From JAMIFN01 sp964544605 (GTDB lineage Bacteria > Pseudomonadota > Gammaproteobacteria > Burkholderiales > Burkholderiaceae_C), in contig CAZJBX010000030.1 of NCBI GenBank assembly GCA_964544605.1, forward strand, positions 1 to 31,828: 31,828 nucleotides of DNA. The letters are read 5' to 3'. Positions within the stretch are counted from its first letter, which is position 1; each line of letters starts with the position of its first letter. A program made the translations under genes and the position numbers. Below are positions 1-8,243 of the stretch, in pieces. Below the pieces are notes generated by a model. The model was not told the DNA's origin, did no database searches, and saw only the letters and a program-made list of their open reading frames with translations.

Positions 1-139
1 ACAGGTCGGCCATCTGCGCTTGTGTCAGCCAAACCGTGTCGCCATCCAAGCGCGCTTCGATGGCGGGTTTGCCATCGCGCTGGTAGAGGATGATGGCGCT
101 GGAAGCTTGGCCGCTCAGGGTGTTGCCTTGCTCGCTCAT
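1..139 (-). CDS. RhuM family protein, N-terminal fragment (runs off the left edge)
   Basis: Reading leftward from an ATG at 139 gives 46 open codons to the window edge. The translation starts MSEQGNTLSG and contains an acidic-Arg patch followed by DGDTVWLTQAQMADL. That is the N-terminal signature of the RhuM/virulence-protein family, which has a helix-turn-helix-like WLTQxQMAxLF block. The start overlaps the hsdM stop codon as ATGA, which implies translational coupling. RhuM-like genes are often embedded in type I restriction operons between hsdM and hsdS, and the position here fits that. The biochemical role of RhuM is not established. Only the N-terminus is visible, so I cannot say whether the gene is intact. 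Family assignment is fairly confident; function is not. Confidence 0.75.
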   Translation of the reverse strand, partial: MSEQGNTLSGQASSAIILYQRDGKPAIEARLDGDTVWLTQAQMADL

Positions 140-2553
140 GCTTGCACCCCCATTTTTTGCAGATGCTCTTTGACCTTGGCACTGAGGGCGGCGACATCGT
201 CCTCCAGTGCGGGCAGGGGCGTTTCGTAGCGCTGGGCCAGCTCCCGAATGCGCTGCGCCAAGGTTTGGGAGGTGCGCTCTAGCTCTTGCTGCACGCAGCC
301 GCGCAGGTGGGCCAGCCATTTGTGCTGCACGAGCAGGGTTTGCACATCGGCGGGGGTGAGGCTGGCGTAGTGTGCGTAGGCTTGTTGGTCGAGTGCGGTG
401 TCTTGGGCTTTGATGGTTTTTTTCAGCGCGGCCTCTTGGCTGCTCAGTTGCAGCCATTGCTTGAGGGTGGCGAGTTCTTCGGCGCTGTCGGCATCGTGGC
501 CAATTTCTTTGATGCGGTCTTTGATTTGGGCGGCGTTGATTTTGTCAAAGCCAGCAAAAGCGCCGTCTTCGCCGCTGTGTTCTTCTTCCAGCTCTGTGAT
601 TTGGCTGCTGAGGCTCTCCAGCTGGCTTTGCTGGGCATCGATGGCGGCTTGTTGGTCTGCAAAGTAGTGGGCGACGATAAAGGCTTTGGGCAGGAGGTCG
701 CAAGCCCAGCCTTTGTCTTTGGTTTTGCCTTTTTTGTCGGTTTCCACAATGCGGCGGGCTTGGGCCAGCCAGCCGTCAGCGGCGATGAGGTAGGCATCGT
801 CTTGCATGGTGTTGGCCCAGTAGTCCATGAGGTGCTGGTAGATGCCGTAGGGGTCGAGCAGGGGCGCAGCTTGGAAGCTGGCGAGCAGGGTTTCTGACAG
901 GGTGTGAATCAGCGCTTTGGGTTTGTCATGGATTTGAATGCCCATGAGCAGGGGCTGGGCGCTTTGCTGCCATTGCTCAAACAGGGCATTGACTTGGGCG
1001 CGAAATTGCAGAAATTGCGGGTGGGCAAGGATGCTGGGGCGGATGTCCGCAATGGGCAGGGCCAATTGGCTGTAGCCGGGGCGGGCGGGTTGAAAGAGGG
1101 CGCTGCGCAGGGCGGGCATGGCTTGCCAGTCGGCGCTGAAGGCGTCGATGTCGCGCTCAGGAATGCCGCCGCTGAGGTGGGCGTTAAGGTCGTGCAGGTC
1201 TTCGGGCTCGCTGCTGTCGATGTAGCGCGGCAGGTTGAGGTTGTAGTCGTTTTTGTCGCTGGCGATTTCATCAAGCGCCACCATGCGGGCGTAGCGCGGC
1301 ACATCTGCGCCACGCAAAAAGGTGTCCACAATGCGGTGGATGTCGCGCTCGCGCAGGCGGTTTTTGGGGCCGTCTTTGATAAAGCCTTTGCTGGCATCCA
1401 TCATGAAAATGCCTTTGCGGGCGGCGGCGTTTTCTTTGTCGAGCACCAAGATGCAGGCAGGGATGCCAGTGCCATAGAAGAGGTTGGCAGGCAGGCCAAT
1501 GATGCCTTTGAGCATGCCTGAGCGCACCAGTTGGCGGCGAATGGCGGCCTCGGCATTGCCACGAAATAAGACGCCGTGGGGCAGGATGATGGCCCCTTTG
1601 CCGCTGCTGGCCTTCATGCTGCGGATGACATGCAGCAGGTAGGCGTAATCGCCTTGTTTGGCGGGTGGCTCGCCCCAGGTGAAGCGCTGGTAGGGGTCGT
1701 CAGCAGGGTTGAGGCCAGTGGCCCATTTTTTGTCTGAAAACGGAGGATTGGCAACGACATAGTCGTAACTGCGCAGTTGTTCGCCGTCTTTGAATTTGGG
1801 GTTGACCAAGGTGTCGCCGCTCAAGATGGTGGCGCTGGGGAAGTCGTGCAGAATCATGTTCATACGCGCCAGGCCAGCGGTGGTGACATCTTTTTCCTGC
1901 CCTTCTAGGGTGATTTGGCGGCCTGCTTGCGCGGCGACTTTGAGCAGCAAAGAGCCTGAGCCGCAAGTGGGGTCGTAGGCGGTGGTAGAGGCTTTGCTGT
2001 TGGCGCTAGAGATGCCAATGACTTGGGCAATGATTTGACTGACTTCTGAGGGGGTGTAGAACTGGCCTTTGCTTTTGCCTGAGTCTTGCGCGAAGTGGCG
2101 CATGAGGTATTCGTAGGCATCGCCCAGCAGGTCGTCGTTGTCGGCGCGGTTGTTGGCAAAGTTGAGCTCGGGTTTTTCAAAAATGGCAATGAGGTTGCCC
2201 AAGCGCTCGACCATGGCCGCGCCTTCACCCAGCTTGTTGGGGTCGTTGAAGTCGGGGAAGTCGCTGCGCGCGAGTTTGGTGTTGGCATCAATGAGCTTTT
2301 GAATCACTTGGGTGTTGATGCGGTCGCCAATATCGCTTTTGCCTTTGAGCGCCACCATATCTTGAAACGATGCGCCGGGTGGGATGAGCACGGGCGGGGC
2401 AAAGTCGTCGCTGTTGCCGTATTTGTCGCTGATGTATTTGATAAACAGCATGAACAGCACATAGTCTTTGTATTGGCTGGCATCCATGCCGCCGCGCAGT
2501 TCGTCGCAAGAGGCCCAGATGGAGCTGTAAAGGTCGGATTTTTTGATGGCCAT
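136..2553 (-). CDS. hsdM: Type I restriction-modification system, DNA methyltransferase subunit HsdM
   Basis: This 805-residue protein is the N6-adenine methyltransferase subunit of a type I restriction enzyme. It acts in the cytoplasm with HsdS (specificity) and HsdR (translocase/nuclease). Residues 1-150 match the HsdM helical N-terminal domain. GQFYTP (163-168), DPTCGSG (194-200, AdoMet-binding motif I) and NPPF (269-272, catalytic motif IV) mark an intact methylase core. From about residue 640 a long helical, Glu/Lys/Gln-rich tail looks like coiled coil, which makes the protein longer than the classic subunit of about 500 residues. The start is placed at MAIKKSDLY (2553) because that matches the family N-terminus; an in-frame upstream ATG at 2628 would add 25 unrelated residues. 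No clear Shine-Dalgarno site is visible. The stop overlaps the RhuM gene. hsdS and hsdR are not in the window. Confidence 0.93.
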   Translation of the reverse strand: MAIKKSDLYSSIWASCDELRGGMDASQYKDYVLFMLFIKYISDKYGNSDDFAPPVLIPPGASFQDMVALKGKSDIGDRINTQVIQKLIDANTKLARSDFPDFNDPNKLGEGAAMVERLGNLIAIFEKPELNFANNRADNDDLLGDAYEYLMRHFAQDSGKSKGQFYTPSEVSQIIAQVIGISSANSKASTTAYDPTCGSGSLLLKVAAQAGRQITLEGQEKDVTTAGLARMNMILHDFPSATILSGDTLVNPKFKDGEQLRSYDYVVANPPFSDKKWATGLNPADDPYQRFTWGEPPAKQGDYAYLLHVIRSMKASSGKGAIILPHGVLFRGNAEAAIRRQLVRSGMLKGIIGLPANLFYGTGIPACILVLDKENAAARKGIFMMDASKGFIKDGPKNRLRERDIHRIVDTFLRGADVPRYARMVALDEIASDKNDYNLNLPRYIDSSEPEDLHDLNAHLSGGIPERDIDAFSADWQAMPALRSALFQPARPGYSQLALPIADIRPSILAHPQFLQFRAQVNALFEQWQQSAQPLLMGIQIHDKPKALIHTLSETLLASFQAAPLLDPYGIYQHLMDYWANTMQDDAYLIAADGWLAQARRIVETDKKGKTKDKGWACDLLPKAFIVAHYFADQQAAIDAQQSQLESLSSQITELEEEHSGEDGAFAGFDKINAAQIKDRIKEIGHDADSAEELATLKQWLQLSSQEAALKKTIKAQDTALDQQAYAHYASLTPADVQTLLVQHKWLAHLRGCVQQELERTSQTLAQRIRELAQRYETPLPALEDDVAALSAKVKEHLQKMGVQA

Positions 2554-2638
2554 GGTGGGGTGAATGTGTGGGGCTAAGTGTGTGGCGATTGTGGCATGGA
2601 CACCGCTAGGAAATGCCTGCGCTGGCACGCATATGCCC

Positions 2639-2718
2639 CGTCACTGCGGGCTTGACCCGCAGTCTTGAACGAGGCGAAAAGCTGAGATGCTGAATCGAGT
2701 TCAGCATGACGAGGCTGC
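2639..2718. repeat. Double-hairpin intergenic repeat, copy 1
   Basis: This 80-bp element recurs at 2782-2861 with only two mismatches. It contains two perfect stem-loops: ACTGCGGG/CCCGCAGT (2643-2650 and 2656-2663, loop 5) and ATGCTGAA/TTCAGCAT (2687-2694 and 2700-2707, loop 5). It is non-coding and lies between the uvrB stop and the hsdM start. The paired-hairpin form suggests a dispersed REP/BIME-like or MITE-like family. Confidence 0.85.
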
Positions 2719-2781
2719 TAAAAAACTGTGTCCAAGTTCAGCATGACGAAGTAGAGGGAGGAGGCGCCGTAATGAAAGAAT

Positions 2782-2861
2782 CGTCACTGCGGGCTTGACC
2801 CGCAGTCTTGAACGAGGCGAAAAACCGAGATGCTGAATCGAGTTCAGCATGACGAGGCTGC
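2782..2861. repeat. Double-hairpin intergenic repeat, copy 2
   Basis: Second copy of the 80-bp element, offset by exactly 143 bp from copy 1. The stems are at 2786-2793/2799-2806 and 2830-2837/2843-2850. The two differences from copy 1 fall between the hairpins, so both stems are unchanged. A shorter piece (TTCAGCATGACGAAGTAG) follows each copy, at 2737 and 2875, so the whole unit of about 140 bp is tandemly duplicated. Confidence 0.85.
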
Positions 2862-2888
2862 CAAATGAATCGAGTTCAGCATGACGAA

Positions 2889-2916
2889 GTAGGGGCACGG
2901 TGCGCCGTGCCCCTAC
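2889..2916. repeat. 28-bp palindromic element downstream of uvrB
   Basis: Arms GTAGGGGCACGG (2889-2900) and CCGTGCCCCTAC (2905-2916) are perfect inverted complements around a 4-nt loop. The element starts 10 nt past the uvrB stop, so it would form a strong hairpin at the 3' end of the uvrB transcript. No U-tract follows on the minus strand, so it may protect the 3' end rather than act as an intrinsic terminator. Its outer eight bases on each side are identical to those of the palindrome at 31744-31771. Confidence 0.8.
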
Positions 2917-2925
2917 ACCAGTCGC

Positions 2926-4998
2926 TCAAAGCCCAAAGGCGTGGTTTTTCAGTTGGGCGAGTTGGTCGCGCACGCGGGCGGCTTGTTCGAATTCCAGGTT
3001 TTGCGCATGTTGCAGCATTTGTTTTTCTAGGCGCTGCATTTCTTTGGCCAGTTGTTTTTCGCTCATGGCTTCGACTTGGGCGCGCAGCAAATCGGCTTGT
3101 GCGCCGGTGGCGACGGGGCCTTTTTTGCCGCCTTTTTTGGCTTGTTTTTGCGCCGCTTCGCTTTGTACGCCGTCGATGAGGTCTTTGATTTTTTTGTTCA
3201 GGCCCTTGGGCGTGATGCCGTGGGCCAGGTTGAAGGCGTGTTGTTTGGCGCGGCGGCGCTCGGTTTCGTCGATGGCCGCTTGCATGGATCGGGTGATGCG
3301 GTCGGCATACAAGATGGCTTTGCCGTTGAGGTTGCGGGCGGCGCGGCCTATGGTTTGAATCAGGCTGCGCTCGGCACGCAGGAAGCCCTCTTTGTCGGCA
3401 TCCAAAATCGCCACCAGTGAGACTTCGGGCAGGTCCAGCCCTTCGCGCAGCAGGTTGATGCCGACGAGCACATCGAAAGTGCCCAAGCGCAAATCGCGCA
3501 GAATTTCCACCCTTTCCACGGTGTCGATGTCGCTGTGCAAATAGCGCACTTTGACGCCGTTTTCACTGAGGTAGTCGGTGAGTTGCTCGGCCATTTTTTT
3601 CGTCAGCGTGGTGATGAGCACGCGCTCGCCCTCGTTCACGCGCAGGCGGATTTCGCCGAGCACATCGTCCACCTGGCTGGTGGCGGGCCGCACTTCCACC
3701 ACGGGGTCGAGCAGGCCCGTGGGTCGCACCACTTGTTCCACCACTTTGCCGGCGTGTTCTTTTTCGTAATCGGCAGGCGTGGCCGAGACGAAGATGCATT
3801 GGCGCATACGGGTTTCAAATTCGGCAAATTTGAGCGGGCGGTTGTCGAGGGCGCTGGGCAGGCGAAAACCATATTCCACCAAGGTCATTTTGCGGGCACG
3901 GTCGCCGTTGTACATGGCGTTGAGCTGGCCAATCATTTGGTGGCTTTCGTCCAAAAACATCAGCGCATCGGCGGGCAGGTAGTCGGTCAAAGTCGGCGGT
4001 GATTCGCCTGGTTTGGCCCCAGACAAATGGCGGCTGTAGTTTTCAATGCCTTTGCAGTGGCCGACTTCGCTGAGCATTTCTAGGTCAAAGCGGGTGCGCT
4101 GCTCTAGGCGCTGGGCTTCCACCAGTTTGCCCATGCCGGTGAGCTCTTTGAGGCGCTGGGCCAGCTCGATTTTGATGCCTTCAACAGCGGCGAGGACTTG
4201 CTCGCGCGGGGTGACATAGTGGCTGCTGGGGTAGATGGTGAAGCGTGGCACTTGCTGCACGACGCGGCCGGTGAGGGGGTCGAGCAGGTACAGGGCTTCG
4301 ACCTCGTCGTCAAAGAGTTCAATGCGCACGGCCAGCTCGGAGTGCTCGGCAGGAAAGACATCAATGGTGTCACCGCGCACGCGGAATTTGCCGCGCATGA
4401 ATTCCATGTCGTTGCGCTGGTATTGCATGCGCACCAGTTGGGCGATGGCCTCGCGCTGGCTGATGCGGTCGCCGGGGCGCAAGATGAAGCGCATTTGGGT
4501 GTAGCTTTCAGGCGCGCCAATGCCGTAGATGGCGCTGACGGTGGCGACGATGATGGTGTCGCGGCGCTCCAGCACAGATTTGGTGGCCGAGAGGCGCATT
4601 TGCTCAATTTGTTCGTTGATGGCCGAGTCTTTTTCAATGAACAAATCGCGCTGCGGCACATAGGCTTCGGGCTGGTAGTAGTCGTAATAGCTGACGAAGT
4701 ATTCCACCGCATTTTTGGGGAAGAATTCTTTGAACTCGCTGTAGAGCTGGGCCGCCAGGGTTTTATTCGGCGCAAAGACGATGGCAGGCCGCCCTGTGCG
4801 GGCGATGACATTGGCCATGGTGTAGGTTTTGCCCGAGCCTGTGACGCCAAGCAGGGTTTGAAAGCGCTCGCCGTCGGCGATGCCTTCGACCAGCTCGGCA
4901 ATGGCGGTGGGTTGGTCGCCCGCAGGCGGAAAAATCTGCGCCAGTTGGTAGGGCGAATCAGGGAATTGGATGAGTTCAGGGGCGGCGGTGTCAGGCAT
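2926..4998 (-). CDS. uvrB: Excinuclease ABC subunit UvrB
   Basis: UvrB is the damage-verification helicase of nucleotide excision repair. It is loaded by UvrA and recruits UvrC for incision. The protein has 690 residues, the usual length. Walker A is GVTGSGKT (51-58). The DNA-wedging beta-hairpin FVSYYDYYQPEAYVPQRD sits at 101-118. A DESH helicase box, a late QTIGRAARN motif VI and a C-terminal UVR domain (LEKQM...NLEFEQAARVRDQL) that contacts UvrC are all present, so the gene looks intact. It begins 24 nt after csaA on the same strand and probably shares a transcript with prlC and csaA. No Shine-Dalgarno-like purine run precedes the ATG. No SOS operator is obvious immediately upstream, because that space is the csaA coding region. 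Confidence 0.98.
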   Translation of the reverse strand: MPDTAAPELIQFPDSPYQLAQIFPPAGDQPTAIAELVEGIADGERFQTLLGVTGSGKTYTMANVIARTGRPAIVFAPNKTLAAQLYSEFKEFFPKNAVEYFVSYYDYYQPEAYVPQRDLFIEKDSAINEQIEQMRLSATKSVLERRDTIIVATVSAIYGIGAPESYTQMRFILRPGDRISQREAIAQLVRMQYQRNDMEFMRGKFRVRGDTIDVFPAEHSELAVRIELFDDEVEALYLLDPLTGRVVQQVPRFTIYPSSHYVTPREQVLAAVEGIKIELAQRLKELTGMGKLVEAQRLEQRTRFDLEMLSEVGHCKGIENYSRHLSGAKPGESPPTLTDYLPADALMFLDESHQMIGQLNAMYNGDRARKMTLVEYGFRLPSALDNRPLKFAEFETRMRQCIFVSATPADYEKEHAGKVVEQVVRPTGLLDPVVEVRPATSQVDDVLGEIRLRVNEGERVLITTLTKKMAEQLTDYLSENGVKVRYLHSDIDTVERVEILRDLRLGTFDVLVGINLLREGLDLPEVSLVAILDADKEGFLRAERSLIQTIGRAARNLNGKAILYADRITRSMQAAIDETERRRAKQHAFNLAHGITPKGLNKKIKDLIDGVQSEAAQKQAKKGGKKGPVATGAQADLLRAQVEAMSEKQLAKEMQRLEKQMLQHAQNLEFEQAARVRDQLAQLKNHAFGL

Positions 4999-5022
4999 GG
5001 CTGGGCAGGGAGGTGGAGCGCA

Positions 5023-5376
5023 TCAGGCCAGGCGCGTGCCCAGCGGGATATCGCCATCGGGCACGCACAGGCGCACGGCGCCGTTTTCATCGTGGAAGCC
5101 CGTGACCAGGCACTCGCTCATCAAACTGCCAATTTGCTTGGGCGGGAAGTTGGTGACGGCGACCACCAAGCGGCCGACCAATTGCTCGGCCTCGTAGTGC
5201 TGGGTGATTTGGGCGCTGGATTTTTTGATGCCCAGCTCAGGGCCGAAATCCACCTGCAAGACATAGGCGGGCCGCCGTGCCTTGGGCAAGGGCTGGGCGC
5301 TGAGCACACGGCCCACGCGCAGCTCGACTTTTTGGAAATCGGCCCAGTCGATGGGCAGCGGTGCAGCGGCATCCAT
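5023..5376 (-). CDS. csaA: CsaA-type tRNA-binding domain protein
   Basis: This 117-residue protein consists almost entirely of one EMAP-II/OB-fold tRNA-binding domain. KVELRVGRVL, the PAYVLQVDFG block, IKKSSAQIT, VVAVTNFPPKQIGSLMSE and the closing VPDGDIPLGTRLA are diagnostic of the CsaA family. Bacillus CsaA was described as export-related and chaperone-like; the fold predicts tRNA or RNA binding as a dimer. The physiological role in proteobacteria is unclear. The ATG at 5376 shares one base with the prlC stop codon (TGATG), so translation is probably coupled to prlC. A TTG one codon upstream is possible but less likely. uvrB follows after 24 nt. Confidence 0.9.
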   Translation of the reverse strand: MDAAAPLPIDWADFQKVELRVGRVLSAQPLPKARRPAYVLQVDFGPELGIKKSSAQITQHYEAEQLVGRLVVAVTNFPPKQIGSLMSECLVTGFHDENGAVRLCVPDGDIPLGTRLA

Positions 5377-7442
5377 CAAGCGGCCTCAGGCTCGTTCATG
5401 CCTTGGTGGCGCAGCAGTGCATCCAGCTCGGGCGCGCGGCCACGGAAGGCGGCAAAGTTTTCAGCGGCGCTGCGGCTGCCGCCGCGCGAGAGGATTTCTT
5501 GCCAATAGCGCTGGCCCACGGCTTGGTTTTGTGAGGGCGGGCAGGCGCTGTCCTCCTCAAAGGCGGCGTAGGCATCGGCGGAGAGCAGCTCGGCCCATTT
5601 GTAGCTGTAATAGCCCGCCGCATAGCCGCCCGCAAAAATATGGCTGAAGCTGTGCGCCATGCGGTTGAAGTCGGGCGTGGGCAGCACGGCCACCTCTTGC
5701 CGCACAGTTTGCAGGGTGGGCTGCACGGCGGCGTTAGGGTTTTGGTGCAGCAGCATGTCGAACAGGGCAAATTCAATTTGGCGCAAGGTTTGCATGCCGC
5801 TTTGGTAGTTTTTGGCGGCCAGCATTTTCTCGAACAAGGGGCGGGGCAGGGGCGCGCCCGTGTCCACATGGGCACTCATGCTTTGCAGCAGCTCCCACTC
5901 CCAGCAGAAGTTTTCCATGAATTGGCTGGGCAGCTCCACGGCATCCCATTCCACGCCGTTGATGCCAGCGACATCGGCCTCGTTCACTTCGGTGAGCAAG
6001 TGGTGCAGGGCGTGGCCGAATTCGTGGAAGAGGGTGATGATGTCATCATGGCTGAGCAGGGGCGGCTTGCCGTTCACGCCATCGGGGAAGTTGCACACCA
6101 TATGGGCCACGGGCGTTTGCAATTGCTCGGTATCGGGGCGTTGCCAGCGGCCACGCACATCGTCCATCCAAGCGCCGCCGCGTTTGCCGGGGCGGGCGGG
6201 CTGGTCAAGGTAGAACTGGCCCACCAATTGGCCTTGGCGCTCAATGCGGTAGAACTGCACGGCCGTGTGCCACACGGGGGCTTGGTCGGCCTTGATATCG
6301 ACCCCAAACAGGCGCTGGGCGATGTTGAACAGCCCTTCCATCACCTTGGGCGCGGGGAAGTATTGCCGCACTTCTTGCTCGCTAAAGGCGTAGCGGGCTT
6401 CTTTGAGCTTTTCGCTGATAAAAGTCCAGTCCCAAGCTTGCGGCTCGGCCAGGCCCAGCTCTTGCGCGGCAAAGGTGCGCAAATCGGCCACATCCTTTTC
6501 GGCAAAGGGGCGGGCGCGGCGGGCCAAATCTCGTAGGAAGTCAATCACCTCTTGCGGGCTGCGGGCCATTTTTTTGGCCAAAGAACGCTGGGCGTAGTTG
6601 TCAAAGCCCAAGAGCTGGGCCATCTCAGCGCGCAGGGCCAAAATCTCTTGCATATTGGCGCTGTTGTCCCATTCGGGCTTGGCCCCCAGCTCGGAGGCGC
6701 GGGTGGTGTAGGCGCGGTAAAGGGTTTCGCGCAGGGCGGCGTTCTCAGCAAACTGCATGACGGGCAGATAGCTGGGGATGTGGAGGGTGAATTTCAGGCT
6801 GTTTTCATCGACCTGCACGCCGTCTTTCTCGGCATCGGCTTGGGCCAGCGCCGCCGCTTGCTCGATGGCGTCGGCGGGCAGGCCAGCGGCATCGGCGCGG
6901 CTGCAATAGTGGGCAAAGCCGTCGGTGGCGTCGAGCACATGCTCGCTAAAGCTTTGCGTCAATTCGGCCAAGCGCTCTTGAATGGCGGCAAAGCGGGCTT
7001 TGGCCTCGCCTTGCAATTCAGCGCCGCCGAGTACAAAGCCTTGCAAGCTGTTGCCAAGGGCTTTGCCTTGCTCGGCATTGAGGGCGCTGGCATCCAGGGC
7101 TTTGTATTTGGCATAGAGGCGTTCATCGGCCCCCAAGCGTGTGTAGAACTCGGCCACTTTGGGCAGCATGGCGTTGTAGGCTGCGCGCAGCTCGGGCGTA
7201 TCGGCCACCGATTGCAAATGCCCGACCGCGCCCCAAGCCATGCCCAAGCGCTCCAGTGGCACATCAAGCTGGGCCGAGAGCGCCTGCCAACTGGCGGGGA
7301 AGGCGGGGGTGACGGCGGCTTCTAGGGCTTGCTCGGCCTCTTGCAGCAGGGCATCTATGGCGGGGGCAATGTGCTCGGGCGCAATGCGGTCAAACAGGGG
7401 CAGGGCGGGGGCGTTGAGCAGGGGGTTTTGTGCAGTGTTCAT
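5376..7442 (-). CDS. prlC: Oligopeptidase A (M3 family zinc metallopeptidase)
   Basis: This cytoplasmic M3-family peptidase degrades short peptides, including cleaved signal peptides. It has 688 residues, typical of PrlC/OpdA. The zinc and catalytic motif HEFGH lies at 473-477 (HEFGHALHH), followed by the conserved GVEWDAVELPSQFMENF segment that carries the downstream glutamate ligand. The C-terminal portion contains FSHIFAGGYAAGYYSYKWAE, which is characteristic of M3 enzymes. It is the first gene of a tightly spaced run with csaA and uvrB. The 57 nt separating it from the upstream SGNH gene contain no terminator that I can see, so transcription may continue from emrAB. A clear Shine-Dalgarno site is not visible. 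Confidence 0.96.
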   Translation of the reverse strand: MNTAQNPLLNAPALPLFDRIAPEHIAPAIDALLQEAEQALEAAVTPAFPASWQALSAQLDVPLERLGMAWGAVGHLQSVADTPELRAAYNAMLPKVAEFYTRLGADERLYAKYKALDASALNAEQGKALGNSLQGFVLGGAELQGEAKARFAAIQERLAELTQSFSEHVLDATDGFAHYCSRADAAGLPADAIEQAAALAQADAEKDGVQVDENSLKFTLHIPSYLPVMQFAENAALRETLYRAYTTRASELGAKPEWDNSANMQEILALRAEMAQLLGFDNYAQRSLAKKMARSPQEVIDFLRDLARRARPFAEKDVADLRTFAAQELGLAEPQAWDWTFISEKLKEARYAFSEQEVRQYFPAPKVMEGLFNIAQRLFGVDIKADQAPVWHTAVQFYRIERQGQLVGQFYLDQPARPGKRGGAWMDDVRGRWQRPDTEQLQTPVAHMVCNFPDGVNGKPPLLSHDDIITLFHEFGHALHHLLTEVNEADVAGINGVEWDAVELPSQFMENFCWEWELLQSMSAHVDTGAPLPRPLFEKMLAAKNYQSGMQTLRQIEFALFDMLLHQNPNAAVQPTLQTVRQEVAVLPTPDFNRMAHSFSHIFAGGYAAGYYSYKWAELLSADAYAAFEEDSACPPSQNQAVGQRYWQEILSRGGSRSAAENFAAFRGRAPELDALLRHQGMNEPEAA

Positions 7443-7499
7443 GGCGTTTTAGTTGGGGTTGAAGGCAGAAAAATCAAGCGGCGGCGCAGGGTGGTGGGT

Positions 7500-8231
7500 T
7501 TAAGCCTGCTGCCAAGCGGCGCGGGCGGCGGCCTCGGCCCACAGGCGGTAGGCATTGGCGCCAGGGTGGAAGCCATCGACGGCGGTATCGCTGGGGTGAA
7601 ACAAGGCCCGCGTGGGCAGGTGCAGGCAGTGCGGGTTTTGCTGGCACAGACCTTGCAGCTCGCGGTCGAGCTGCTGGGCGTGGCAGCCCAAATAGCGGTT
7701 GAGCGGAAAGGGCAGGGCGCTCATGTGCTGCATGGCGGGCACGGCGCTGAAAATCAGCCGCTTGGCCTTGCAGCGCTCTTGCAGCAGGTGCATGAGCTGG
7801 CGGCAATTGGCGGCAAATTCGCTGGCTTTGCGCTGGGCCGTGGCATCGTTCACGCCCAAGGCAATGAGGACGATGTCGGCCGCTTGCAATTGGCCGCGCC
7901 AGTCGTGGTGCAGTTTTTCGAGTGTGTCGTGGCTGCTCAGGCCGCTTTGCGCCAAAAGCTGCCACTGCACGGGGCGTTGGCTCAATTGCGCCAAATGCTG
8001 GGCCGTGGGCAGGGCCAGGGCCTCTTGCTGGCGGCCCACACCCACGCCTGCGGCTGAGGAATCGCCCAGCACCAGCAAACGCAAAGGGCTGCTGTGGTGG
8101 GCATGGGCGACCAAGCCGCTGCGCGCGCCAGCCGCTTCAGGCAGGCGCATGGTGTGGCGGCGCACGGCCTTGCCTTGGCGCAGCAGAATGGGGGCCAGGC
8201 TGTATTTGAGGAAGGTGCAGGCAAGGGACAT
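7500..8231 (-). CDS. SGNH/GDSL-family hydrolase
   Basis: This 243-residue protein carries the SGNH esterase blocks: LLVLGDSS with the nucleophile Ser at about 58 (block I), GVND at about 127-130 (block III Asn), and DGFHPG near 219 carrying the Asp and His of the triad (block V). The first 45 residues precede the hydrolase fold and resemble neither a clear signal peptide nor a lipobox, so the protein is probably cytoplasmic or loosely membrane-associated. Substrate cannot be told from sequence; acyl or acetyl ester hydrolysis is the family activity. It starts 12 nt after emrB and is probably cotranscribed with emrAB. It is not the usual TesA arrangement, in which the esterase gene sits beside ybbA. 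Confidence 0.85.
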   Translation of the reverse strand: MSLACTFLKYSLAPILLRQGKAVRRHTMRLPEAAGARSGLVAHAHHSSPLRLLVLGDSSAAGVGVGRQQEALALPTAQHLAQLSQRPVQWQLLAQSGLSSHDTLEKLHHDWRGQLQAADIVLIALGVNDATAQRKASEFAANCRQLMHLLQERCKAKRLIFSAVPAMQHMSALPFPLNRYLGCHAQQLDRELQGLCQQNPHCLHLPTRALFHPSDTAVDGFHPGANAYRLWAEAAARAAWQQA

Positions 8232-8243
8232 GGGCGGGGTTTT

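Noticed and set aside
2701..2898. Minus-strand open frame of 65 codons across the intergenic repeats
   Set aside because: It is built from the repeated hairpin sequence itself and contains the duplicated LLRHAEL motif. It has no family resemblance and is a by-product of the repeats.
2639..2924. Repeat array considered as a CRISPR array
   Set aside because: There are only two full copies, the repeat is 80 bp with internal hairpins, the spacers are partly similar to each other, and no cas genes are present.
4198..5508. Long plus-strand open frame (436 codons) opposite uvrB and csaA
   Set aside because: It is antisense to confidently identified genes. High GC at third positions of uvrB opens this frame; the product is low-complexity with no recognisable domain.
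7500..8231. SGNH hydrolase considered as TesA
   Set aside because: TesA normally has a signal peptide and lies beside ybbA. This protein has an atypical N-terminus and sits with emrAB, so only the superfamily is claimed.
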